Assembly: GCA_003134655.1 (NCBI GenBank)
Contig: PLBY01000113.1
Span: forward strand, 1-39,908
From: Acidobacteriaceae bacterium
GTDB taxonomy: Bacteria > Acidobacteriota > Terriglobia > Terriglobales > Acidobacteriaceae
Length of the DNA stretch: 39,908 nt
Reading direction: 5' to 3'
The position numbers and the translations under genes are program-made. The notes beneath the pieces are model-generated. The model saw only the letters and a list, made by a program, of their open reading frames with translations, made no database searches and had not been told where the DNA came from. Positions 33,068 to 39,908 of the stretch are shown piece by piece; position 1 is the first letter of the stretch; each line of letters starts with the position of its first letter.

Positions 33068-34723
33068 ATGACGCTTACCTCGGGCACCAAACTCGGGCCG
33101 TACGAGATCGTATCGCCAGTAGGAGCGGGCGGCATGGGCGAGGTGTACCGCGCGCGGGATACGCGGCTCGGGCGGGATGTCGCGATCAAAGTGCTGCCAC
33201 AGGCGCTGGCTAATGACGCCGATCGACTGCGGCGTTTTGAACAGGAAGCACGGACGATCGCGGCGCTGAACCATCCGAACATCCTGGGAATCCACGACAT
33301 TGGTGCGCACGACGGTGCCCCGTTTCTGGTCAGCGAATTTCTTGAAGGACAAACACTGCGCGAGAAGCTCGAATCAGGGCCGATGCCGGTTCGGCGCGCG
33401 ATCGAATACGCGCTCGGTATCGCGCAGGGACTCGCGGCGGCACACGAGAAGGGAATCGTGCATCGGGATCTGAAACCGGAGAACGTATTTGTCACTCGTG
33501 ACGGACGGATCAAAGTGTTGGATTTCGGGCTTGCGAAGCTGGTTAGGCCGGAGGAAAGCCACGAAACTGCAGTGACGCTAACGAGCCCGGCGACTTTGCC
33601 GGGTATGGTGATGGGTACCGTAGGCTACATGTCGCCGGAGCAGGTGCGGGGCGAACCGTGCGACGCCCGATCGGACATTTTCAGTTTCGGTGCAGTGTTG
33701 TACGAGATGCTCACCGGCAAACGCGCTTTCAAACGCGAGACGTCCGCAGAAACGATGACCGCAATTTTGCGCGAAGAGCCACAGGCGCTGAACGATACCG
33801 GCTGGCAAGGTCCGTTGGAACTGCAACGGATTCTTGCGCGATGCTTGGAAAAGAATATCGCGCGACGATTCCAGTCGGCCAGTGATTTGGCGTTTGCCAT
33901 TGAATCGCTGAGCGGAACGTCGACCGCGAAGAGGGTGTCGCAGCCAAAGTCAAGGCGAGCGTGGCTCCCGTGGGTCATAGCCGCTGCACTACTGATGGGA
34001 ACTGCGGTCTGGGAAATGGTTCGGCCGGCGGCGGCACCGGCCAACCCGCTCGAAAAAGCGCATTTCACGCGCGTGACCGACTTCGAGAGCATCGAAGCCG
34101 CGATCTCGCCGGACGGCAGGTTCGTGGCTCTTGTCTCCGATCGTGACGGCCCCTTCGATGTATGGCTCACCCAGGTGGGTACCGGACGTCTGATTAATCT
34201 GACACAGGGAAAGGCGGGCCCATTACCTGGGCCCTTACGAAACGTCGGTTTTTCGGGCGACGGCTCGGAAATCTGGATCGGCGGTGGTGATGTGGGGATG
34301 CGGCTGCGGCTGATGCCACTGATGGGAGGTACGCCACGTAATTTCCTCAGCGAGGAGACCGCCAACCTGGCTTGGTCACCGGACGGCGAGCGGATTGTCT
34401 ATCATACCTTCGGTAATGGCGACCCCATGTTCGTGGCGGACCGCACTGGCGCCAATGCGCGGCGGATATTCGGGGACCGGCCGGGAGTTCACAACCATTT
34501 TCCAACTTGGTCGTCTGACGGCCGCTGGATCTATTTCGTGCATGGGACGCCGGCGACGAGGGAAATGGATTTATGGCGCATAGACCCGGACGGTCGGAAC
34601 CCAGAGCGCCTCACGCAGCGCAATACAGACATCGCGTATCCCACGCCGTGCGGCAAAAACACAGTGTTCTATGTGGCGCGATGGCGACGGTTCAGGGCCG
34701 TGGCTGTGGGCGTTCGATCTTAG
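33068..34723 (+). CDS. Ser/Thr protein kinase with transmembrane segment and propeller, 5' part of a frameshifted gene
   Basis: The Hanks-type kinase domain (about 11-270) has the P-loop VGAGGMGEVY (18-27), Lys41, Glu60, HRDLKPEN (132-139) and DFG (152-154), all intact, so it should be active. A membrane segment follows (LPWVIAAALLMGTAVWEMV, about 300-320), then TolB/WD40-like propeller repeats (ISPDGRFVALVSDRDG, WSPDGERIVYHT, WSSDGRWIYFVHG). This is a familiar acidobacterial architecture. The frame fails near 34679: after YVA it reads RWRRF and stops at 34723, while the propeller continues in another frame (34671-35666). The propeller is thus split by a net +1 shift, from a real mutation or a sequence error. 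Confidence 0.88.
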   Translation: MTLTSGTKLGPYEIVSPVGAGGMGEVYRARDTRLGRDVAIKVLPQALANDADRLRRFEQEARTIAALNHPNILGIHDIGAHDGAPFLVSEFLEGQTLREKLESGPMPVRRAIEYALGIAQGLAAAHEKGIVHRDLKPENVFVTRDGRIKVLDFGLAKLVRPEESHETAVTLTSPATLPGMVMGTVGYMSPEQVRGEPCDARSDIFSFGAVLYEMLTGKRAFKRETSAETMTAILREEPQALNDTGWQGPLELQRILARCLEKNIARRFQSASDLAFAIESLSGTSTAKRVSQPKSRRAWLPWVIAAALLMGTAVWEMVRPAAAPANPLEKAHFTRVTDFESIEAAISPDGRFVALVSDRDGPFDVWLTQVGTGRLINLTQGKAGPLPGPLRNVGFSGDGSEIWIGGGDVGMRLRLMPLMGGTPRNFLSEETANLAWSPDGERIVYHTFGNGDPMFVADRTGANARRIFGDRPGVHNHFPTWSSDGRWIYFVHGTPATREMDLWRIDPDGRNPERLTQRNTDIAYPTPCGKNTVFYVARWRRFRAVAVGVRS

Positions 34724-35666
34724 ACGGAAGGACTCGCGGCGTGCGAGCATCGGTCTGGAGCAATATACGTCCGTGCAAGCCAGCGCGGACGCCCGTAAGC
34801 TGGTGGCCACCATCAGCAATCCCGTGGCGGGACTTTGGACTGTTCCGATTCTTGATCGCGTCGCCGAAGAACGCGATGTAAAGCCGTTTACAGTGCCGAC
34901 CGTGCGGGCGCTGGCGCCCCGTTTCGGCGGCTCGTCGCTGTTTTATTTATCTTCCCTCGGGACGGGCGACGGACTGTGGCGCTTTCGGGACGGGCAAGCC
35001 ACTGAGGTCTGGAAGGGTGCCGATGGCGCTCTACTGGAAACGCCCGCTGTTTCGCCGGATGGAGGTCGCGTGGCCATTGTGCTACGGCGGAGCGGGAAAC
35101 GCCAACTACATGTCCTCTCTTCAGACGGCGCCGAACTCCAGCCCATCGCGGAGGGAATTGTCGCCCAGGGTTCGAGTTGCTGGTCACCGGATGGCAGATG
35201 GATCGTCACTGGTGGCAGCGACGCCGCCGGTCCCGGGCTTTTCAAGATTCCGTTGGACGGCGGATCGCCAGTTCGCTTGGTCGCCGGGCAAGCACTCAAT
35301 CCAGTCTGGTCGCCGGATGGAAGCGTGATGGTATATGCGGGTACGAATGTGAGCACCTTCGCTCCGCTCCTTGCCGTACGTCCGGACGGAACCAGCGTCG
35401 AATTGCCCCATATCAGCTTGCGGCGCTTGGGCGAGCACGTGCGCTTCTCGCCTGATGGCAAGAGTCTGATCTACATGCAGGGGCTGCTCGCATCACAGGA
35501 CTTCTGGCTACTGGATCTTGCCTCGATGAAGTCGCGCCCCCTCACCAGGCTGCAAAACCGTGCCGCCATGCGGACCTTCGACGTCACAAGCGACGGGAAA
35601 CAAATCGTCTTCGACCGCTTACGCGAAAACTCGCAGGTCGTCATGATCGATCTTCCCAAGGAATAG
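34671..35666 (+). CDS. C-terminal propeller part of the frameshifted Ser/Thr kinase
   Basis: This frame encodes 331 residues that continue the propeller of the preceding kinase: repeats such as VSPDGGRVAIVLRRSG, WSPDGRWIVTGG, WSPDGSVMVYAG and FSPDGKSLIYMQG, ending TSDGKQIVFDRLRENSQVVMIDLPKE. The N-terminal DGDGSGPWLWAFDLRRKD fits directly after YVA or YVAR of the upstream frame. It overlaps that frame, has no ribosome-binding site, signal peptide or domain start of its own, and begins in mid-blade. I therefore read it as the displaced 3' half of one gene (33068-35666) rather than an independent gene. It may be untranslated unless the shift is a sequencing error or is bypassed. Confidence 0.75.
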   Translation: MWRDGDGSGPWLWAFDLRRKDSRRASIGLEQYTSVQASADARKLVATISNPVAGLWTVPILDRVAEERDVKPFTVPTVRALAPRFGGSSLFYLSSLGTGDGLWRFRDGQATEVWKGADGALLETPAVSPDGGRVAIVLRRSGKRQLHVLSSDGAELQPIAEGIVAQGSSCWSPDGRWIVTGGSDAAGPGLFKIPLDGGSPVRLVAGQALNPVWSPDGSVMVYAGTNVSTFAPLLAVRPDGTSVELPHISLRRLGEHVRFSPDGKSLIYMQGLLASQDFWLLDLASMKSRPLTRLQNRAAMRTFDVTSDGKQIVFDRLRENSQVVMIDLPKE

Positions 35667-35802
35667 CCTTAATCCAATAACGAGCAGTTCGCAGTTCCTG
35701 ACTACTCAATTTGGAGTGATCAGCTCGTGGCGCCCCGAGAAGCGTGAGGTCTCTTGAAACGCCGAGTTACGGGCAAAGCTGACGAGCAACCGTCGACCAC
35801 GG

Positions 35803-35853
35803 GGGCTGAAGCCCGCAGTGATTTCACATGCCGTACGCGGCCCTCAAAGGGCC
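35803..35853. repeat. Two intergenic hairpins before the DinB-like gene
   Basis: GGGCT-GA-AGCCC (35803-35814) and GGCCCT-CAA-AGGGCC (35839-35853) lie in the 251-bp gap after the kinase gene. The first belongs to a gggggctgaagccc word that looks like a dispersed repeat. Neither has a U-tract. The rest of the gap shows no gene. Confidence 0.5.
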
Positions 35854-35917
35854 GATCTTCCACGTCGCACGTGTAGTGTCAGCTCGGAAGTATTATTAGG
35901 TCGAGGAGCACGGAACC

Positions 35918-36475
35918 GTGACCACGCGTCAACCGAAGGTTCAAACACAACTTGGCAGGACGGCGATCCGGATCTTTGCCGCTAATGAGCGCATGAACCA
36001 GGTTCTGATCGAACATCTTGACCCTGCCGCGTGGAAAGCGAAACCGCCCGGGAAGGCACGCACCATTGCGGCCATCTTCACGCATATGCACAATGTCCGC
36101 ACCAAGTGGGTGCGGCTTACTGTTCCGCATCTTAAGGTTCCACCACAACTCAACCGCACGCACTGCACGCCGCAGCAGGCTCGCGCGGGATTGGCGGAGA
36201 GTGCCGCACGCTGCGCGGAGATGCTGGCGGAAGCGCTTGGCGGCGGCGGCCACGTCAAACAGTTTCGCAGGGATGGCTGGGCAAAGCCGTGGCGGGTCGG
36301 CGTGGAAATGCTGTGCTACATGCTTTCGCACGAAGCTCACCATCGCGGACAGGTGCTCATGCTCGCGCATCAGTTGGGATTCCCGTTGCCGATTAAGGTG
36401 ATGTCCGGGCTGTGGAATTGGGAGAAGCTGTGGAAAGAGTGCGGGGCGCCTGGCGGGCCCGGCGCCGGTTGTTAA
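35918..36475 (+). CDS. DinB-family putative metal-dependent enzyme
   Basis: The 185-residue protein has the four-helix DinB/YfiT-like pattern. His residues lie in IAAIFTHMHNVRTKWV (second helix) and in MLSHEAHHRGQVLMLAHQLG (fourth helix), the three-His metal site of the family. Relatives include bacillithiol or mycothiol-dependent transferases and many uncharacterised damage- or stress-linked proteins. The GTG at 35918 is preceded by GAGGAG. The C-terminal tail (GAPGGPGAGC) is short and disordered-looking. Reaction and thiol cofactor cannot be told from sequence. Confidence 0.8.
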   Translation: MTTRQPKVQTQLGRTAIRIFAANERMNQVLIEHLDPAAWKAKPPGKARTIAAIFTHMHNVRTKWVRLTVPHLKVPPQLNRTHCTPQQARAGLAESAARCAEMLAEALGGGGHVKQFRRDGWAKPWRVGVEMLCYMLSHEAHHRGQVLMLAHQLGFPLPIKVMSGLWNWEKLWKECGAPGGPGAGC

Positions 36476-36525
36476 CGACGCTCAATGGCAGCTACACGCC
36501 TGGTTCCGTGATAGAGTTCCGACTG

Positions 36526-36945
36526 ATGCGCATCCCTGTCCCGGCGATTGTGATCCCACTGGTTGTAGCTCTGCTCTACCTCTTTGTGCCTGGCGTCAAG
36601 GAGAGGCCTTGGACCGCGCCACGAATTGCTGGCGCAATCCTGGCTGCGGTCGCGTACATCCTGCTTTTGACGGCTCGGATGCAGCTCGGTAAATCGTTCG
36701 CCGTTACGCCACAAGCAAAAACTCTCGTTACTCATGGTCTCTATTCGCGAATCCGCAATCCGATTTATGTTTTCGTCAATGTCATGTGGTTGGGGGTCAT
36801 CCTTGCACTGCATCTTTACTGGTTGTTCGTACCGTTAGCCGCGTTGCTGGTTTTTCAGGTATTTCGAGCACGTCGAGAGCGACAGGTGCTGCTAGCGGCG
36901 TTCGGACAGGCATACCTGGATTATCGAAACCAGACGTGGTGCTGA
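36526..36945 (+). CDS. Isoprenylcysteine carboxyl methyltransferase-like membrane protein
   Basis: This small membrane protein (139 residues from the chosen start) has segments PAIVIPLVVALLYLFVPG, IAGAILAAVAYILLL and VFVNVMWLGVILALHLYWLFVPLAALLVF. Between the second and third it carries the family motif VTHGLYSRIRNPIY, and at the end RRERQVLLAAFGQAYLDY, the RHPxY- and E-x-Y-like SAM-binding elements of ICMT/PEMT-type methyltransferases. In bacteria the substrates are mostly unknown small lipophilic molecules. The ATG at 36526 begins just before the first membrane segment. GTG 36508 and an upstream frame overlapping the DinB-like gene (from 36412) are alternatives. Confidence 0.78.
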   Translation: MRIPVPAIVIPLVVALLYLFVPGVKERPWTAPRIAGAILAAVAYILLLTARMQLGKSFAVTPQAKTLVTHGLYSRIRNPIYVFVNVMWLGVILALHLYWLFVPLAALLVFQVFRARRERQVLLAAFGQAYLDYRNQTWC

Positions 36946-37094
36946 TCTTCGCAGTTCCAGGTTGTGCGTGTGGGATTTGAGGCGGAATCGGCGGTCGATG
37001 ACGACGAGTTTCAGCAAGATTGTGAGCCGCACGGACCTCGCGCGCCAGCACCGCGGACTATTCCAAACGTTTACCTTTGAGTCAGTGAGGACTT

Positions 37095-38834
37095 ATGTCT
37101 GGTAGGAGCGCGCTTGTGATTCTAAGACGGTGGGGCTTCACGGTGGGATTGCTGGCAGCGGCTTTGCCCTCGCTCGCAGCGAAAGGCGCGAAGCCGGAGT
37201 TCGGACCCAATGTGCTGATCTTCGATCCTTCGATGCCGGCGCAGGTGATCCAGAAGCAGATCGATGCGGTTTATGCAATCCAGGAGCATAACGAGTTTGG
37301 GCCGCAGCGGAATGCGCTGTTCTTCATGCCTGGAAGTTATTCGGTGGACGTACCGGTGGGCTTCTATACCGAAGTGATGGGGCTGGGCGTGTCGCCCGAT
37401 GCGGTCCGCATCGCGGGCAATATGCATGCGGATGCGAACCACGAGCACAACAACGCGACGACGACTTTCTGGAGAGCTGCGTCGGGGGTCTCGATCGCAC
37501 CGGCGGGTGGCACGATGCAGTGGGCGGTATCGCAGGCAGTGTCGCTGCGGCGCATGCACGTGCGGGGCGACCTGGTGCTGCACCAGCATCACGGTTGGGC
37601 CAGCGGCGGCTGGATGTCAGATTCGCTGGTGGATGGGAATGTCGACTCCGGGAGCCAACAGCAGTGGATTTCGCGCAACTGCGACTGGAAGAGTTGGACG
37701 GGTTCGAACTGGAACATGGTCTTTGTGGGCGTGGTACATCCGCCGGCAGGCGCGTGGCCCGAGCCTCCGTACACCACGGTGGCGCATACGCCCGTGGTCC
37801 GCGAGAAGCCGTTTCTGCAGGTGAATGCCGCGGGCGAGTTCAGCGTTCGGGTTCCGAGTCTGTACAGCGACAGCGCCGGCATCACATGGCGCGGAGGAGA
37901 GACACCGGGAGAGACCATTCCGATTACGCAGTTCTACATTGCGCATGCGGACACGGATACGGCGGAGACCATAAACGCGCAGATTGAGCGGGGCAAGAAT
38001 CTGATTCTGACTCCGGGGATCTATGATCTGGCCGCTCCGATTCGCGTGACTCGGCCGCATACGGTAGTACTGGGGCTTGGGTTTGCGACGCTGCGTCCGG
38101 TGAAGGGTACGGCGGCGATGACGACCGCCGATGGGGATGGGATTGAGATTGCGGGTCTTCTGTTCGACGCGGGGGCGAGCGAGTCTCCGGTGCTGCTGGA
38201 GGTAGGACCGGAGGGTAGCCGAGCACGACATGAGAAGGATCCGATCACGCTGCACGACGTTTTCTTTCGCGTAGGCGGCGCGGCAGTGGGCCGAACCAAA
38301 GTGAATTTGAGGATCAACAGCAACAACACTCTGGTGGACCATACGTGGATCTGGAGAGCGGACCACGGCGAAGGAGTGGGCTGGGACCAGAACATGAGCG
38401 CGAACGGGCTCGTCGTGAATGGAAACGACGTCAGCATCTACGGCTTGTTTGTGGAGCATCACCAGCAATTTCAGGTGCTGTGGAACGGCAATGGCGGCAG
38501 GACGTATTTCTATCAATCCGAGATTCCTTACGATCCTCCGAACCAGGCGAGCTACACGAGTGCGCCGGGGGTGAACGGGTGGGCGTCATACAAGGTGGCG
38601 GATGGGGTGACAAGCCACGAGGCGTGGGGACTCGGCGTGTACAGCGTCTTTATTTATCCGGATGTGGTACTGACCCGTGCGATTGAGACGCCGAAGAAGC
38701 CGGAGGTGCGGTTCCACGACATGATCACGGTGGCGCTGGGAGAGCATGGCGCGATCAACCACGTGATCAATGACACGGGCGAGGCGACCGCGATGAAACC
38801 GCGAGTCACGCCGAAGGTGACGGACTTTCCGTGA
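37095..38834 (+). CDS. Secreted right-handed beta-helix-like protein
   Basis: The 579-residue protein has a Sec signal (WGFTVGLLAAALPSLAA) and a repetitive Gly/Asn-rich body. Two segments have the same plan: NVLIFDPSMPAQVIQKQIDAV...NALFFMPGSYSV (about 39-80) and FYIAHADTDTAETINAQIERGKNLILTPGIYDL (about 278-315), each starting a pectate-lyase/GH55-like beta-helix. Conserved-looking blocks include GSQQQWISRNC, VSIYGLFVEHHQQFQVLWNGNGGRTYFYQSE and HVINDTGEA. I recall similar sequences in actinobacteria under names such as coagulation factor 5/8 type or adenylyl cyclase, which do not describe this protein. A polysaccharide-active role is plausible, but no catalytic residues can be named. GAGG precedes the ATG. 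Confidence 0.7.
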   Translation: MSGRSALVILRRWGFTVGLLAAALPSLAAKGAKPEFGPNVLIFDPSMPAQVIQKQIDAVYAIQEHNEFGPQRNALFFMPGSYSVDVPVGFYTEVMGLGVSPDAVRIAGNMHADANHEHNNATTTFWRAASGVSIAPAGGTMQWAVSQAVSLRRMHVRGDLVLHQHHGWASGGWMSDSLVDGNVDSGSQQQWISRNCDWKSWTGSNWNMVFVGVVHPPAGAWPEPPYTTVAHTPVVREKPFLQVNAAGEFSVRVPSLYSDSAGITWRGGETPGETIPITQFYIAHADTDTAETINAQIERGKNLILTPGIYDLAAPIRVTRPHTVVLGLGFATLRPVKGTAAMTTADGDGIEIAGLLFDAGASESPVLLEVGPEGSRARHEKDPITLHDVFFRVGGAAVGRTKVNLRINSNNTLVDHTWIWRADHGEGVGWDQNMSANGLVVNGNDVSIYGLFVEHHQQFQVLWNGNGGRTYFYQSEIPYDPPNQASYTSAPGVNGWASYKVADGVTSHEAWGLGVYSVFIYPDVVLTRAIETPKKPEVRFHDMITVALGEHGAINHVINDTGEATAMKPRVTPKVTDFP

Positions 38835-38932
38835 GCGGGTTGCGCTTCCAACTTAGCTGATCAGGCCGCGCAGAGCGGGCTATTGTAGCGGCGGCCACAT
38901 TGGAAGCAGCCGCCGCATGACAGCGAATCAGA

Positions 38933-39908
38933 TTACTTCCATACGGAGGGAGGAACGACGATGTCGTCCTCCGGCACAAGCGTGTTTACTGAGACATGCG
39001 GCCAAGTCAGGCCAGCAAAATTCAGCAGGACGGTCTGAGTGTACTGAATCTGCGTGAACCTTACCTTGATTGTGCGCGGCGCATCCAGGTCGAATGGGGG
39101 AGTGATGGAGAACGTCGGTACGCGCTGACCCTGAATGCTGCGTTTGGCTTTGATCGAAAATGGCGGGTCACCCGCGTGGTAGGGTGGCACGTCGATGGAC
39201 TCTTCGACTGTTTCAATCCAGAAGACGGCAATCATCTGCGTGGCCTGAGCGTTGGGCGCGGCGGCCGCGGCCTGGCCCAGCAGGAATGCGATGTTGTCGG
39301 TTCCTCCGCCGAAGAGCCCCGCCGGAGGCGGTGGGGCGGTGGAAACGAAGATGGTGGTGGTGCTGATGATGGTTTGCTTGCTGATGTGATCGCGCAGCAA
39401 ACTGTTGGGATCGTCCAGCATGGCCTGGGTGATGGTGCCGCGCGCGACAAACGAGCCGAGATCTTGAGGGATCCTGGGCGTGTTCGGGTTGCTGGCGGTC
39501 TGGCTGGCGAACTTGATTTTCTTGACTGGATTGCTGCCCGTCACGAAAGGTGTGATGTCGACCGCGGCTATGTTCGGCGGTCCGGGCGTCGGGGGCAGGA
39601 CCAGGCCCTGCGCCTCAATAGTCGTGCCATGGGGAATGGAGGCCATGCGCGTGACCGTTTCCCCCAGCTGCGGAATTGTGGTCGAGGGTATGTGAATCCA
39701 CATTCCGGGTTCGAAGTGGATCCCGACTTTTTCGCCGTGAATCGTAATGTCGTTGATGGTCTGCAGATAGGGCACTCCGTTGAGGAAAGCGTCGGCCTGA
39801 GTCCCGGTGCCGCGATTCGGAACGGACCCGAGACTCTTCGAAAAAGTGAGGCTCTCAGAGGTTAGGTTGAGTTCCAGGATATTGTCGCGCGGAGGCGGCG
39901 GGGGGGGT
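38933..39908 (-). CDS. Unrecognised beta-rich protein, 5' end beyond window
   Basis: The minus-strand frame is open from the right edge to the stop at 38933; about 325 residues are readable. A GTG at 39775 is in frame, but coding character continues upstream of it (DNILELNLTSESLTFSKSLG, then RGTGTQADAFLNG), so the true start lies outside. The visible part includes GIHFEPGMWIHIPSTTIP and RMASIPHGTTIEAQG, resembling lipocalin/heme-binding-like small beta-barrels, then a region rich in Thr, Pro and Ala, and a terminal beta domain (TFSITPPFDLDAPRTIKVRFTQIQYTQTVLLNF). I am unsure of the family; the heme-binding-like label is a memory-based guess. It is convergent with the beta-helix gene, 98 bp apart. 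Confidence 0.6.
   Translation of the reverse strand, partial: PPPPPPRDNILELNLTSESLTFSKSLGSVPNRGTGTQADAFLNGVPYLQTINDITIHGEKVGIHFEPGMWIHIPSTTIPQLGETVTRMASIPHGTTIEAQGLVLPPTPGPPNIAAVDITPFVTGSNPVKKIKFASQTASNPNTPRIPQDLGSFVARGTITQAMLDDPNSLLRDHISKQTIISTTTIFVSTAPPPPAGLFGGGTDNIAFLLGQAAAAAPNAQATQMIAVFWIETVEESIDVPPYHAGDPPFSIKAKRSIQGQRVPTFSITPPFDLDAPRTIKVRFTQIQYTQTVLLNFAGLTWPHVSVNTLVPEDDIVVPPSVWK

Noticed and set aside
34660..34730. Programmed ribosomal frameshift in the kinase-propeller gene
   Set aside because: There is no slippery heptamer, internal Shine-Dalgarno or obvious downstream structure, and the gene family is not known for recoding. Mutation or sequence error is simpler.

Overview
The window is GC-rich, densely coded and bacterial. 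The gene families and the intergenic style suggest an Acidobacteriota (Terriglobia/'Koribacter'-like) chromosome. The clues are a Ser/Thr kinase fused to a TolB/WD40-like propeller, a peptidase-MA/TPR secreted protein, a Tat-exported GH2 enzyme, and recurrent short intergenic hairpin or direct-repeat tracts. This assignment is inference; there is no rRNA or tRNA in the window to confirm it.

Layout. 1-728 (minus): an arsenic pair, arsR then arsM, with arsM cut by the left edge. 843-10676 (plus): phosphoglycolate-phosphatase-like HAD enzyme, a transglutaminase-like protein, a PilZ protein, a secreted protein, a GH2 beta-galactosidase-like enzyme, a secreted MA-type metallopeptidase with TPRs, and uvrB. 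10755-14266 (minus): a four-gene module of a PilZ-like protein, an unknown protein, an orphan His-kinase dimerisation protein with a degenerate receiver, and a divergent CheR. 14578-23906 (minus): a very large soluble GAF/PAS histidine kinase, a single-domain response regulator and an NtrC-type sigma-54 activator, followed by an S33 lipoprotein peptidase and a NatAB-type ABC exporter. Almost all start/stop junctions in this run overlap by 4 bp. 24216-32507 (plus, divergent from the kinase): a chemosensory operon encoding a TonB-C-terminal protein, MCP, CheW, CheR, CheA, CheB, CheY-like and CheX. 33068-38834 (plus): a frameshifted Ser/Thr kinase-propeller gene, a DinB-like protein, an isoprenylcysteine-methyltransferase-like membrane protein and a secreted beta-helix protein. 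38933-39908 (minus): the 3' part of an unrecognised beta-rich protein cut by the right edge.

The most interesting point is regulatory. The intergenic region between the kinase operon and the chemosensory operon holds a near-consensus sigma-54 promoter (TGGCCCGGGCGTTGCA, 24161-24176). About 100-170 bp upstream is a cluster of TGAGA/TCTCA half-sites, including the inverted repeat TCTCA-N3-TGAGA. The same inverted repeat occurs upstream of the PilZ/CheR module (14512-14524), about 110 bp from a TGG-N11-GC-type sigma-54-like element, and again over the -35 region of the kinase operon itself (23940-23952). The NtrC-type activator encoded at 18011-19495 is the obvious candidate reader. I therefore infer one local regulon: a soluble multi-GAF/PAS kinase and sigma-54 activator controlling a chemosensory pathway and an accessory PilZ/CheR/orphan-phosphotransfer module. 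No flagellar or pilus structural gene is present here, so the output of the pathway (motility, c-di-GMP or surface behaviour) is open.
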